Origin: Archangium primigenium
GTDB taxonomy: Bacteria > Myxococcota > Myxococcia > Myxococcales > Myxococcaceae
NCBI RefSeq assembly: GCF_016904885.1
Contig: NZ_JADWYI010000001.1
Span: 2,914,001 to 2,978,000, forward strand
Length of the DNA stretch: 64,000 bases
Direction: 5' to 3'
The notes under the pieces were generated by a model. That model was given only the letters and a program-made list of their open reading frames with translations, made no database searches and was not told the origin of the DNA. The position numbers and the translations under genes were made by a program. Positions 31,478 through 40,543 of the stretch are shown piece by piece. The first letter of the stretch is position 1. Each line of letters begins with the position of its first letter.

Positions 31478-34051
31478 GTGGCCAAGCAGCACCTGCTCCT
31501 GGTCGATGGTGACCCGAAGAGTCTCCGTGTCATGGAGGTCAGCCTGAAGAAGGCGGGCTTTTCCGTCACGACCGCGATCCACGGCAGGGACGCGCTCGAG
31601 AAGGTGCAGATCAGCCCACCGGATCTGGTGCTGTCCGACACGAAGATGCCCGAGATGGACGGTCTGGTCCTGTGCAAGACGCTCAAGACGGACGAGCGCT
31701 ACAAGCACATTCCCTTCGTCTTCCTGACCAACCAGAAGGCGGTCGAGGCCAAGGTGAAGGGCCTGGAGATGGGGGCGGACGACTACTTAACCAAGCCCAT
31801 CTACATCAAGGAGATCGTCACCCGCGTGACGATGATCCTCCAGAAGGCGGACAAGGAGCGCATCGAGCGGCGCGAGACGACCAAGGGCGGCTTCGCGGGC
31901 AACCTGGTCGACATGGGCGTCGTGGACCTGGTGCAGACGTTCGAGATCGGCCGCAAGACGGGCACCATCTCCATCAAGGGCGACCGCGTCGCCACCATCT
32001 ACTTCAAGGAAGGCCGCGTCATCGACGCGGAGATGGGCCGGCTCAAGGGCGAGAACGCCTTCTACCGGCTGCTCAACGCCACCGACGGTGAGTTCGAGGT
32101 GCAGTTCTCCGCGCTGGATCGCCCCGAGCGCATCGAGGTCTCCACCCAGGGCCTGCTCATGGAGGGCATGCGCCGGCTGGACGAGTGGGGCCGCATGCTC
32201 GAGCAGCTGCCGCCGCTGGAGACGCTCTTCGAGATCGACTACCACCAGCTGGCCGACCGGCTCTCGGAGATCCCGGACGAGGTCAACGGCCTGCTGCGCC
32301 TCTTCGATGGCAAGCGCTCGTTGAGCCGGGTGGTGGAGGACTCGGACTTCGACGACCTCGCGGCCCTGGGCATCATCAGCAAGCTGTACTTCGAGGGGCT
32401 CATCCGCGAGCTGGGCAGCGTGTCGCAGGAGCCCGTGCAGAGCGGCAAGCCGGGCATCGAGGAGTGGCTGCACAACGCGCCCGCGCCGAGCGCGCCCGTC
32501 GAGCCGGCGCCGCTGCCCGAGCTGCGCGCGGTCGCGCCCATGCCCGAGCCCGAGGTGGTCGCGGCGCCGGTGGTCGAGCCCGTGGCCGCCCTGGAGCCGC
32601 CCGCGCCGGAGATTCCCATCGAGGTGGCGCCGCAGCCGCAGCTCGCCAACGTCGTCGTCTTCGAGGCCCGTCGCCGTCCGGCGAACGCCGCCGAGGCGGA
32701 CCTGATGGCCCCGCCGCGCACGGCCGAGGGCTCGTCGTTCCTCGTGGATCCCGCGCCGGCCCACCGCGCCAAGGACGAGGCCCAGCGCAGCCTGCTGCTC
32801 GACTGGGACCGGGTGGACGAGGATGGAATCGGCTCGGCGCAGGGGTGGGGTCCCTCGTGGTCGCCCGCGCCTCGCGCGCCCTCCGCCTCCGCTTCCGCGC
32901 CCACGTCGGCACCGGTCGCCCCCGCCCCCGCCCCGGTCCCGGCCGTCACCCCCACGCCGGTGGCGCCCGCCGCGCCGGTGGAGAGCCTGGCCTCCAAGGC
33001 GCCCATCTTCGGGGGCGCGGCCCTGTCGCCTCCGCTGGCGGCGGTGCCTCCTCCGGAGCCCGCCACGCCCGCCGAGGAAGTGACGCACGTGTCGGCCAAG
33101 ATGCCGGTCATGCCGCCCGTGCCCGCCGAGGCCGCGCCGCCCGCTCCGGTTGTCGCCGCTCCGGTTGTCGCCGCCGCTCCGGTTGTCGCCGCGCCCGTCG
33201 CCGCCGCTCCGGTCGTCGCCGCTCCGGTCGCGCCCGTGTCGCCGGCCGCGCCCGCGGTCCCGCCCGCCGCCGAGGCGCGCAAGCCCTCCGTGGAGTCCAC
33301 GCCCCGGCCGCGCACGGGCTCGGCGGAGCGCAAGGTGTCCGAGTCCGAGAAGCCCAAGCGGACCGGACTCTTCGTGGGCGTGGGCATCGCGGCCATCGCC
33401 GTGGCCGCGGCGGTGGTGGCCTTCACCCGCTCGGGGGGCGAGGCGCCCGCGCCGACCGTGACGCCGACGGCTCCCCGTGCCGCGACGCCGTCCGCGCCGC
33501 CGGCCCCCACCGAGGCCAAGGCGCCGGAGACGCCCGAGCCGGAGACGAAGGCGCCCGTCGCGACTCCGGAGCCGGCCACCGCCACCGCCCCGGCCGCGCC
33601 CGTGCCGGCCCCCGAGGCGGCGGCGAAGGCCGAAACCCCGGGGGCGGCGCCGCCCACGGCCGCCGCCGCCGAGAAGGATCCCGAGGCGCGCTTCGCGGAG
33701 CTGGTGCGCGAGGCCCGCAAGTCCCTGGCGAGCGAGCGCTACAAGGCCGCGGCCCGGGCCTACCGCGAGGTGCTGGAGCTCAAGCCGGACCATGCCGAGG
33801 CCCGGGTGGGGCTGGGCATCGCGCTGGTGCGGGGGGAGACGGGCGACTACCGGGAGGCCAGCCGCCTGCTGGAGGACGTGACGCGCGAGCAGCCCCGCAA
33901 CGCCAGTGCGTGGTTGTTCCTGGCCGTGGCCCGCGAGCAGACCCAGCAGAAGAAGAAGGCGGCCGAGGCCTATCAGCGTTATCTCTCGCTGGAGCCCAGC
34001 GGGAAGTACGCGGCCGACGCACGAAGCGCGCTCAAGTCGCTCGGGCAGTAG
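31478..34051 (+). CDS. Receiver-DUF4388-transmembrane-TPR protein
   Basis: The protein has 857 residues. The receiver domain (1-122) has VDGDP, phospho-acceptor Asp54 in [15 protein letters not shown] and Lys in YLTKPI. DUF4388/PATAN (about 137-240) carries [33 protein letters not shown] and ENAFYRLL. A helical region and a long Pro/Ala-rich linker (about 330-610) follow, then one membrane helix (about 629-650, [19 protein letters not shown]), a second Pro/Ala stretch, and TPRs at about 725-857 ([19 protein letters not shown]). With the receiver inside, the TPRs would be periplasmic. A fused cytoplasmic sensor with a periplasmic interaction module is unusual. A two-component partner is not in the window. 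Confidence 0.85.
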   Translation: MAKQHLLLVDGDPKSLRVMEVSLKKAGFSVTTAIHGRDALEKVQISPPDLVLSDTKMPEMDGLVLCKTLKTDERYKHIPFVFLTNQKAVEAKVKGLEMGADDYLTKPIYIKEIVTRVTMILQKADKERIERRETTKGGFAGNLVDMGVVDLVQTFEIGRKTGTISIKGDRVATIYFKEGRVIDAEMGRLKGENAFYRLLNATDGEFEVQFSALDRPERIEVSTQGLLMEGMRRLDEWGRMLEQLPPLETLFEIDYHQLADRLSEIPDEVNGLLRLFDGKRSLSRVVEDSDFDDLAALGIISKLYFEGLIRELGSVSQEPVQSGKPGIEEWLHNAPAPSAPVEPAPLPELRAVAPMPEPEVVAAPVVEPVAALEPPAPEIPIEVAPQPQLANVVVFEARRRPANAAEADLMAPPRTAEGSSFLVDPAPAHRAKDEAQRSLLLDWDRVDEDGIGSAQGWGPSWSPAPRAPSASASAPTSAPVAPAPAPVPAVTPTPVAPAAPVESLASKAPIFGGAALSPPLAAVPPPEPATPAEEVTHVSAKMPVMPPVPAEAAPPAPVVAAPVVAAAPVVAAPVAAAPVVAAPVAPVSPAAPAVPPAAEARKPSVESTPRPRTGSAERKVSESEKPKRTGLFVGVGIAAIAVAAAVVAFTRSGGEAPAPTVTPTAPRAATPSAPPAPTEAKAPETPEPETKAPVATPEPATATAPAAPVPAPEAAAKAETPGAAPPTAAAAEKDPEARFAELVREARKSLASERYKAAARAYREVLELKPDHAEARVGLGIALVRGETGDYREASRLLEDVTREQPRNASAWLFLAVAREQTQQKKKAAEAYQRYLSLEPSGKYAADARSALKSLGQ

Positions 34052-34079
34052 GCGCGGCGATGGGCTCCTGGTAGAGAAG

Positions 34080-35084
34080 GTGCCCTTGCTCGTCCTCGGA
34101 CTCGAAACCTCTTGTGATGAAACCGCCGCCGCCCTCGTGGAGGACGGTCGGCGGGTGCTCTCGGACGTGGTCTCCACCCAGGTGGACATCCACCGGCGGT
34201 GGGGTGGGGTGGTGCCGGAGTTGGCCAGCCGCAACCACGTGGTGCAGGTGATGCCCGTGCTGCACGAGGCCCTCACCCGCGCGGGCAAACGGCTCGATGA
34301 CGTGGACCTCATCGCCGTCACCTCCGGGCCGGGGCTCATTGGCGCGCTGCTGGTGGGCGTGCAGGTGGCCAAGTCCCTGAGCCTCGCCACCGGCAAGCCC
34401 TTCGTGGGGGCCAACCACCTCGAGGGCCATCTGCTCGCCATCCGCCTGCTCGAGGACGCGCCGGAGCCGCCCTTCCTCGGGTTGGTCGTCTCCGGGGGCC
34501 ACACGAGCTTCTACGAGGTGCGGGACTACGGCCATTACCGGCTGGTGGGCAGCACCCGGGACGACGCCGCGGGCGAGGCCTTCGACAAGACGGCGCGCAT
34601 CCTCGGCCTGCCCTACCCGGGCGGCCTGCCCATCGATCAGCTCGCCCAGAAGGGCAACCCGGAGGCCATCCGCTTTCCCCGGGCGCTGCCGGGGGCGGAC
34701 AACTTCGACGTGTCCTTCTCCGGGCTCAAGACGGCGGTGCTCCACCACGTGAAGAAGCACGGGGTGCCCGAGGGACAGGGGCTGGCGGACCTGTGCGCGT
34801 CCTTCCAGGAGGCGGTGGCGGACGCGCTGTCGCGCAAGTTCGTGGGCGCGGCGCGGCGGCTGGGCCTCGAGCGTCTGGTGGTGTGTGGGGGCGTGGCGGC
34901 CAACTCGCGACTGCGCTCGTTGTGCCAGGAGCGCGCCCGGGAGCGGGGATTGAAGCTCTTCCTTCCCCCGGTGCGGTTGTGCACGGACAATGGCGCGATG
35001 ATCGCCGTGGCGGGTTACGAGGCCTGGCGTCGCGGACTGCGCGGCGACTTCAGCCTGTCCGCGGACCCCGCCTGGCGCATGTGA
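34080..35084 (+). CDS. tsaD: tRNA N6-threonylcarbamoyltransferase TsaD
   Basis: The protein has 334 residues from the GTG at 34080, chosen because the family begins at LLVLGLETSCDET. Motifs: ETSCDETAAALV, the metal-binding HLEGH (His113, His117), VVSGGHTSFYEV, DDAAGEAFDKTARILGLPYPGG, SFSGLKTAV and CGGVAANSRLR, with TDNGAMIA near the end. With TsaB and TsaE it transfers threonylcarbamoyl to A37 of ANN-decoding tRNAs. It is followed at 13 bases by rsmA, so the two RNA-modification genes are co-transcribed. Confidence 0.95.
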   Translation: MPLLVLGLETSCDETAAALVEDGRRVLSDVVSTQVDIHRRWGGVVPELASRNHVVQVMPVLHEALTRAGKRLDDVDLIAVTSGPGLIGALLVGVQVAKSLSLATGKPFVGANHLEGHLLAIRLLEDAPEPPFLGLVVSGGHTSFYEVRDYGHYRLVGSTRDDAAGEAFDKTARILGLPYPGGLPIDQLAQKGNPEAIRFPRALPGADNFDVSFSGLKTAVLHHVKKHGVPEGQGLADLCASFQEAVADALSRKFVGAARRLGLERLVVCGGVAANSRLRSLCQERARERGLKLFLPPVRLCTDNGAMIAVAGYEAWRRGLRGDFSLSADPAWRM

Positions 35085-35096
35085 AGGGAACACCTC

Positions 35097-35927
35097 GTGG
35101 ATACACCTCGTGACATCCTCCAGCGCCATGGGCTCCGGGCCAAGCACAGCTGGGGTCAGAACTTCCTCGGAGACCCGGACATCCTCGAGGCCATCGCCGA
35201 CGCGCTGGAGCTGCGCGAGGGCGAGCCCGTGGTGGAGCTGGGACCGGGCCTGGGCCACCTCACGCGCTTCCTCGCCGCCACCGGGGCGCGGGTCACCGCG
35301 GTGGAGAAGGACCGCGACATGCTCGCGGTGCTGGAGAAGGAGGCCATCCCGGGCGTGCGGGTGGTCAGCGGCAACGCGGCCACGGTGGACTTCGCCGAGG
35401 TGGCGGAGGCTCCCGAGGTGAAGGTCGCCGGCAATCTGCCCTACCACCTGACCAGCTCCATCCTCTTCCAGGTGCTGGAGCAGCGCGAGCGCGTGTCGCG
35501 CGCCGTCTTCACCCTGCAGAAGGAAGTGGTGGACCGGCTCTCGGCCGAGCCGGGCGGGCGCGAGTACGGCCTGCTCACCGCCATCCTGGGCCTGTACTTC
35601 AGCGCGGAGAACCTCTTCGACATCGACGCCCGGCGCTTCCATCCCCCGCCCAAGGTGGACTCGGCGGTGCTGCGGCTCATCCGCCACCCCCAGCCCCTGG
35701 CGCCGGTGACGGACGGGGCGCGCTTCATCCGGCTGGTGAAGGCGGGCTTCGCCCAGCGGCGCAAGACGCTGCTCAACTCCCTCAAGTCCGACAAGTCCCT
35801 GGGGGATACGGCGCGGCTGCAGCGGGCGCTGGAGACCGCTGGCATCGATCCCATGCGGCGCGCGGAGACGCTGTCATCCACGGAGTTCGCCGCCATCGAG
35901 CGGGCGCTCGGGCCGGAGGAGGATTGA
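35097..35927 (+). CDS. rsmA: 16S rRNA dimethyladenosine transferase RsmA/KsgA
   Basis: The protein has 276 residues from a GTG at 35097. The SAM pocket is PVVELGPGLGHLTRFLA with VEKDRDM, the catalytic motif is NLPYHLTSSI, and the C-terminal part has FHPPPKVDSAVLRL and FAQRRKTLLNSLK. It dimethylates A1518 and A1519 in helix 45 of 16S rRNA and is a checkpoint of 30S assembly; loss gives kasugamycin resistance. The length is normal. Confidence 0.95.
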   Translation: MDTPRDILQRHGLRAKHSWGQNFLGDPDILEAIADALELREGEPVVELGPGLGHLTRFLAATGARVTAVEKDRDMLAVLEKEAIPGVRVVSGNAATVDFAEVAEAPEVKVAGNLPYHLTSSILFQVLEQRERVSRAVFTLQKEVVDRLSAEPGGREYGLLTAILGLYFSAENLFDIDARRFHPPPKVDSAVLRLIRHPQPLAPVTDGARFIRLVKAGFAQRRKTLLNSLKSDKSLGDTARLQRALETAGIDPMRRAETLSSTEFAAIERALGPEED

Positions 35928-35930
35928 CGC

Positions 35931-36332
35931 TTGGACACCCCCCTGCCCGTGGAGGCACTGGCGCCGGTCCTTGGCCGCTTTGGCGTGTTGTACGCGGTGT
36001 TCGCCCACGCGGACGGTCAGGTGTTGCTGACCTGGGGTGATGCCTCGTCCATCCCCCAGCCCGACCCCTGCACCTTCGTGGGGGCCACGACCGACATGGC
36101 GCGGGTCTACCGCTCGTTGGAGCGCATGCTCCTGCCGCGCATGGACGTGCAGGGCGAGCACCTGTGCATCCGCTCCAAGGTGGCCGAGCGGGTGGTGTAC
36201 GCGCTGTTCTTCGAGACGCGGCGCTTCGAGGCCTCCACGCCCGTGGAGCGGCTGCGCACCGAGTACGCCTTCTGCAAGTCGCTGAGCAACGCGGTGGACG
36301 CGGTGTTGCTCGGCTGGGTGTCCGGACGCTGA
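35931..36332 (+). CDS. Unknown 133-residue protein downstream of rsmA
   Basis: It starts with TTG at 35931, 3 bases after the rsmA stop, with GGAGGA at the end of rsmA as ribosome site. The sequence MDTPLPVEALAPVLGRFGVLYAVFAHADGQVLLTWGD suggests an alpha/beta protein of roadblock-like size and pattern, but the match is weak. There is no signal peptide or membrane helix. Codon use is like its neighbours, and tight coupling to rsmA supports a real gene. Function unknown. Confidence 0.6.
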   Translation: MDTPLPVEALAPVLGRFGVLYAVFAHADGQVLLTWGDASSIPQPDPCTFVGATTDMARVYRSLERMLLPRMDVQGEHLCIRSKVAERVVYALFFETRRFEASTPVERLRTEYAFCKSLSNAVDAVLLGWVSGR

Positions 36333-36358
36333 GCCCACGCGGCCGGAGCCAGGGGCGG

Positions 36359-36658
36359 CTACTCGCCGAACACCTTGGCTAGGTCCCCGCGCTCGGCGAG
36401 CCACGCGCGGAAGTCCACCTCGGACAGGCGCATGCGCAAGAGCACCCCGCGGAGGATCTCCTCGGGCGTGCCGTCACGGCGGCGCTTGAGCTCCAGGGCG
36501 ACCTTGAGCAGCGCCACGCCGTAGAGGGGATCCAGCTCCAGGGACTCCACGGCCTCCGCCGACGCGGCGGCGGTAGCGGGCTCACCGTCCATCTCGGGGA
36601 CGGACGCCCGGTGGGTCTCCAGCTCGATGACCGTTCTTGGCCGCTGACGTCGGCTCAT
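36359..36658 (-). CDS. Small unknown helical protein
   Basis: The protein has 99 residues from the ATG at 36658, convergent with the preceding gene at 26 bases. The N-terminus is basic (MSRRQRPRTVIELE), followed by an Ala-rich linker and a C-terminal helical part (DPLYGVALLKVALELKRRRDG, EEILRGVLLRMRLSE, FRAWLAERGDLAKVFG). No known domain. The third-position GC bias agrees with coding; it could still be a chance frame. Confidence 0.5.
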   Translation of the reverse strand: MSRRQRPRTVIELETHRASVPEMDGEPATAAASAEAVESLELDPLYGVALLKVALELKRRRDGTPEEILRGVLLRMRLSEVDFRAWLAERGDLAKVFGE

Positions 36659-36875
36659 CTCGTTCAGTCCTCGCGCGTCCCGCGTGCCGCTCCTGGCGCG
36701 TGGGCATCCTGGTAGTGGACGCCCCGGATTCCGTCAAGCCCGGCGAGGCGCGCGACGCGCCGGAACATTGCCCGGGCGCCTGGGCCGTGTTCTTATCCGC
36801 GCCCCGTTGTCGGCCCGCTCCTGGCGGGGCTCACGGCGTGACTTCAAGCAGCGTGGTTCGGAGGTTCCGAAGCGG

Positions 36876-37520
36876 ATGGACAACCGCTACATCGTGGTCG
36901 AGGGGCCCATCGGCGTGGGCAAGACGAGCCTCTCCAACATCCTCGCCGGGCGCTTCAGCGCGCGGCGTGTCTTCGAGATCGTCGAGGAGAATCCCTTCCT
37001 CGCCAACTTCTACGCGGACCGGCAGAAGTACGCCTTCCAGACGCAGATCTTCTTCCTGCTCTCGCGCTTCAAGCAGCAGCAGGAACTGTTCCAGCCGGAC
37101 CTGTTCCACTCGGTGACGGTCAGCGACTACCTGTTCGCCAAGGACCGCATCTTCGCGTGCCTGACGCTGGACTCGCACGAGCTGGCGCTCTACGAGCGCG
37201 TCTTCGAGGCGCTCGCGCCCCGGGTGACACGGCCCGACCTGGTCATCTACCTCAAGGCCCGGCTGGACGTGCTGCTCTACCGCATCCGTAAGCGGGGCCG
37301 CGAGTTCGAACGCCAGTTCGACGTGGGCTACCTGGAGGAACTCGTGCACGCGTACAACGAGTTCTTCTCCCACTACACGGAGACGCCGCTGCTCGTGGTG
37401 GACACCTCGGACATCGACTTCGTGAACAACGAGGGCGACCTCCAGGCGTTGATGGAGAAGATCGACCGCGCGAGTCAGGGCGCCGCGGCCCAGCGTCTGG
37501 CCCAGGCCAAGCGGGCCTGA
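36876..37520 (+). CDS. Deoxynucleoside kinase (dGK/dCK family)
   Basis: The protein has 214 residues from the ATG at 36876, right before YIVVEGPIGVGKTSL, the P-loop. Further signatures: EIVEENPFLANFYAD, YAFQTQIFFLLSRFKQQ, VSDYLFAKDRIFACLTL (catalytic DR region), and the lid Arg cluster YRIRKRGREFERQF. It phosphorylates deoxynucleosides for salvage; whether purine or pyrimidine is preferred cannot be read. It is transcribed alone, with a 216-base space upstream. Confidence 0.85.
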   Translation: MDNRYIVVEGPIGVGKTSLSNILAGRFSARRVFEIVEENPFLANFYADRQKYAFQTQIFFLLSRFKQQQELFQPDLFHSVTVSDYLFAKDRIFACLTLDSHELALYERVFEALAPRVTRPDLVIYLKARLDVLLYRIRKRGREFERQFDVGYLEELVHAYNEFFSHYTETPLLVVDTSDIDFVNNEGDLQALMEKIDRASQGAAAQRLAQAKRA

Positions 37521-37687
37521 GCGAGGGCCCGCCGGGCCGCCTGCCTTCACGACATTCCCCCCCGCGGGGCGGGCAAGGGCGTTAGAGTGTGGCGCAATGG
37601 TCTCCTCCGTCGATCCCCTCGGGGACGGCGAGGGGGGTCCAGGCCGTGCGCCGTACTCGTTCCCCCTCACCCCATAGGAGGTGAACC

Positions 37688-38596
37688 GTGAAGGACAAGG
37701 TCACCATCCACACGCTGAAGCGTCAGAAGCAGAGCGGCCAGAAGATCTGTATGGTCACGGCCTACGATGCCACCTTCGCCCGGATCCTCGACGAGGCCGG
37801 GGCGGACCTGCTGCTCGTGGGCGACTCGCTGGGCATGGTCATCCAGGGCCATGACTCCACGCTGCCGGTCACCATGGATCAGATGGTCTACCACACGGCC
37901 ATGGTGGCGCGCGGCACGAAGCGGGCGCTCGTCGTGGGTGACATGCCCTTCATGAGCTACCAGGTCTCCACCCAGGAGGCGGTGCGCAACGCGGGCCGAC
38001 TGGTGGCCGAGGGCCACGCGGGCGCGGTGAAGCTGGAGGGCGGCGCGGAGTTCGCCGACGTCGTGGCGGCCATCACGCGCGCGAGCATCCCGGTGATGGG
38101 CCACCTGGGCCTCACGCCGCAGTCGGTGCACAAGATGGGCGGCTACGTGGTGCAGGGCCGCGACGAGGACGCCGCGCGCAAGATGATCGACGACGCGCTC
38201 GCGCTGGAGCGCGCGGGCTGCTTCTCGCTGGTGCTCGAGGGCGTGCCCCTGGAGCTGGGCCGGCAGATCACCCAGCGGCTGTCCATCCCCACCATCGGCA
38301 TCGGCGCGGGCAAGCACTGCGATGGCCAGGTGCTCGTCTGCTACGACCTGCTGGGGATGAACCCGGACTTCAAGCCCAAGTTCGTCAAGCGCTTCGCCCA
38401 CCTGCACGGCGCCATCACCGAGGCGGCGGGGGCGTACTTCGCCGAGGTGCGCGAGGGCAGCTTCCCGGACGAGGAGCACTCCTTCAAGTCCAAGCAGCCC
38501 CAGCGCCTGATGCCCACGCAGCCGGCCGTCTCGGACGCGCCCCCCTCGGCGGACGTGGGCGACAAGCTGGGCGCCATCTACGGAGCGCCGGTCTAG
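37688..38596 (+). CDS. panB: 3-methyl-2-oxobutanoate hydroxymethyltransferase PanB
   Basis: The protein has 302 residues from a GTG at 37688, preceded by a near-perfect AGGAGGTG (37677-37684). Family motifs: [74 protein letters not shown] and [16 protein letters not shown]. It adds a hydroxymethyl group from 5,10-methylene-THF to 2-oxoisovalerate, first step of pantothenate synthesis. A C-terminal extension of about 35 residues ([11 protein letters not shown] onwards) exceeds the usual 264-280. panC follows 3 bases later. Confidence 0.95.
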   Translation: MKDKVTIHTLKRQKQSGQKICMVTAYDATFARILDEAGADLLLVGDSLGMVIQGHDSTLPVTMDQMVYHTAMVARGTKRALVVGDMPFMSYQVSTQEAVRNAGRLVAEGHAGAVKLEGGAEFADVVAAITRASIPVMGHLGLTPQSVHKMGGYVVQGRDEDAARKMIDDALALERAGCFSLVLEGVPLELGRQITQRLSIPTIGIGAGKHCDGQVLVCYDLLGMNPDFKPKFVKRFAHLHGAITEAAGAYFAEVREGSFPDEEHSFKSKQPQRLMPTQPAVSDAPPSADVGDKLGAIYGAPV

Positions 38597-38599
38597 CCC

Positions 38600-39454
38600 A
38601 TGAGCCTGCTCGTCCTTCGCACCGTCGCCGAGACCGCCGCGTGGGCGGAATCCCTCCGCCGCGCGGGGCGCCGTCTGGCCCTGGTGCCCACCATGGGCTA
38701 CCTGCACGAGGGGCACCAGTCGCTCGTGCGCGAGGGACGACGCCGCGCGGACGTGGTCGCCGCCTCCATCTTCGTCAACCCCACCCAGTTCGGTCCCACC
38801 GAGGACCTCTCGCGCTACCCGCGCGATCTGGAGGGGGACCTGGCCAAGTGCGAGAGCGCCGGGGCGGAGGCCGTCTTCGCCCCGGTGCCCGAGGAAATCT
38901 ACCCGCCGGGCTTCCAGACCCACGTCCAGGTGGCGCAGGTGAGCCAGGGCCTGTGCGGCGCGCGCCGGCCCGGGCACTTCCAGGGCGTGGCCACCGTGGT
39001 GACCAAGCTCCTGTGCCTCTTCAAGCCCCAGCTCGCGCTGTTCGGCGAGAAGGACTACCAGCAGCTCCAGGTCATCCGCGCCCTCGAGCGCGACCTGAAC
39101 CTGGGCGTGGAGATCGTCGGCATGCCCACCGTGCGCGAGCCGGACGGGCTCGCCCTGAGCTCGCGCAACGCCTACCTGACGCCGGACGAGCGGCGGCGGG
39201 CGCTCGCCCTGTCCCGCGGCATGGCCGCCGCCCAGGCGCTCCTCGGCCAGGGCACGCGGGACACGGCCTCCCTGGTGGACGCGGTGCGGCGTGAATTGGC
39301 GGCGGCGGACCTGCGGGAGGATTATGTCGAGGTGGTGGACGCCACGTCGCTCACCTCGCTTTCCTTCGTGACTCCGGGCCAGCCAGCGCGGATCCTGGTG
39401 GCGGCGTTCGCCGGGAAGACCCGGCTGATCGACAACCAGCCCATCGGGGGCTAG
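38600..39454 (+). CDS. panC: Pantothenate synthetase PanC
   Basis: The protein has 284 residues. Motifs: ALVPTMGYLHEGHQSLV (HIGH-like ATP site), SIFVNPTQFGPTEDLSRYPR, GARRPGHFQGVATVVTKL, LFGEKDYQQLQVI, and GLALSSRNAYLTPDERRRA with the SSRN loop. It condenses pantoate and beta-alanine with ATP to pantothenate. It is tightly linked with panB upstream; smpB begins 23 bases after the stop. Confidence 0.96.
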   Translation: MSLLVLRTVAETAAWAESLRRAGRRLALVPTMGYLHEGHQSLVREGRRRADVVAASIFVNPTQFGPTEDLSRYPRDLEGDLAKCESAGAEAVFAPVPEEIYPPGFQTHVQVAQVSQGLCGARRPGHFQGVATVVTKLLCLFKPQLALFGEKDYQQLQVIRALERDLNLGVEIVGMPTVREPDGLALSSRNAYLTPDERRRALALSRGMAAAQALLGQGTRDTASLVDAVRRELAAADLREDYVEVVDATSLTSLSFVTPGQPARILVAAFAGKTRLIDNQPIGG

Positions 39455-39477
39455 TGGGACCACGAGGACACGAGCGT

Positions 39478-39963
39478 ATGGCGGGTGCGAAGGGCAAGGG
39501 CGGGGCGGGCGAGGGCGGTATCCGGATCATCTCGGAGAACCGCAAGGCACGCGCCAGCTACTCCGTGGACGAGAAGATCGAGGCGGGCCTGGTGCTCACC
39601 GGCAGCGAGGTGAAGGCGCTGCGCGCGGGCACGGCCAACCTCTCGGATGCCTACGCCCTGCCCAAGGGCAACGAGCTCTTCCTGCTCAACGCCCACATCG
39701 GGCTCTACAACCCCTCGAGCTACTTCACCCACGAGGCCCTGAGGGGCCGCAAGCTGCTGCTGCACCGCGAGCAGATCGAACGGTGGAACACCAAGGTTCG
39801 GGAGCGGGGCTATTCGATCATCCCCCTCGTGCTGTATTTCAAGCAGGGCCGGGCCAAGGTGGAGCTGGGGCTGTGCAAGGGCAAGACGCACGAAGACAGA
39901 CGGCAGGACATCAAGGAAAGGGAGACGAAGCGGGAGATGGATCGAGCGATGCGCCGTCGCTGA
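39478..39963 (+). CDS. smpB: SsrA-binding protein SmpB
   Basis: The protein has 161 residues from the ATG at 39478; an overlapping GTG at 39454 would add eight residues and is less likely. Core: ISENRKARASYSVDEKIEAGLVLTGSEVKALRAG, NAHIGLYNPSSYFTHEALRGRKLLLHREQIERW, and LYFKQGRAKVELGLCKGKTHEDRR, ending in the basic tail (KERETKREMDRAMRRR) that reads the empty mRNA channel. It delivers tmRNA to stalled ribosomes. The gene sits directly before sspB, whose product recognises the tag that tmRNA adds. Confidence 0.96.
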   Translation: MAGAKGKGGAGEGGIRIISENRKARASYSVDEKIEAGLVLTGSEVKALRAGTANLSDAYALPKGNELFLLNAHIGLYNPSSYFTHEALRGRKLLLHREQIERWNTKVRERGYSIIPLVLYFKQGRAKVELGLCKGKTHEDRRQDIKERETKREMDRAMRRR

Positions 39964-39990
39964 TCGCCGCCACCCCGCTCACGCGCGTCG

Positions 39991-40515
39991 ATGGACAACA
40001 AAGGTCCCGAGAAGAAGGCCCGGCTGCTGGCCGCGCTCGACAAGGGCATGGTGATGATCCACCTGGACGCGCGGCGTCCCGGGGTGCTCGTCCCGGCCTC
40101 CCTGCGCAATGAGTCCCACCTGCGCCTCAACCTCTCCTACCGGTTCGATCCGCCGGACCTCACGGTGGGCGAGTGGGGGGTGCGCTGCACGCTGAGCTTC
40201 TCCGGCAGCCGCTTCACGGTCGCGGTGCCGTGGTCGGCGCTCTTCGCCGTCACCAGTCAGGTGACGAAGGAGTCCTGGGCCTATCCGGAGGACATGCCGG
40301 TGGAGCTGCTGCAGCAGTCCATGGTGACGTCCAAGGTGCCCGTGCCGGAAGCGGTGGCCGAGCAGCCCGCGCCGCGGCCCCGCGCCATCCTGCGCGAGGT
40401 GGTGGCGCACGAGGAGGAGCCCGAGGTCGCCCCGGTGCCCACGGCCGTGGAGTCCGAGGGGCCCAAGGATGATCCGCCGCCGCCCAAGCGGGGCCACCTG
40501 CGGCTGGTGAAGTGA
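39991..40515 (+). CDS. sspB: SspB, ClpXP adaptor for ssrA-tagged proteins
   Basis: The protein has 174 residues. The substrate-binding fold (about 8-95) reads ALDKGMVMIHLDARRPGVLVP, then LRLNLSYRFDPPDL and VPWSALFAVTS, as in SspB, which grips the ssrA degradation tag. A disordered Pro/Glu-rich linker leads to the extreme C-terminus KRGHLRLVK, equivalent to the LRVVK tail that docks on the ClpX zinc domain. So both ends of the adaptor are recognisable. Position 27 bases after smpB fits rescue and disposal of tagged products as one unit. Confidence 0.88.
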   Translation: MDNKGPEKKARLLAALDKGMVMIHLDARRPGVLVPASLRNESHLRLNLSYRFDPPDLTVGEWGVRCTLSFSGSRFTVAVPWSALFAVTSQVTKESWAYPEDMPVELLQQSMVTSKVPVPEAVAEQPAPRPRAILREVVAHEEEPEVAPVPTAVESEGPKDDPPPPKRGHLRLVK

Positions 40516-40517
40516 GC

Positions 40518-40543
40518 GAGGGGGCCCCGAGCGGGGCCCCCTC
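40518..40543. terminator. Bidirectional hairpin between sspB and the Ser/Thr kinase gene
   Basis: GAGGGGGCCCC (40518-40528) and GGGGCCCCCTC (40533-40543) form a perfect 11-bp stem with a GAGC loop. It begins just after the sspB stop and reaches into the stop codon of the convergent kinase gene (40542-40544). GC-only with no T-run, so termination is inferred from position and strength. Confidence 0.6.
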
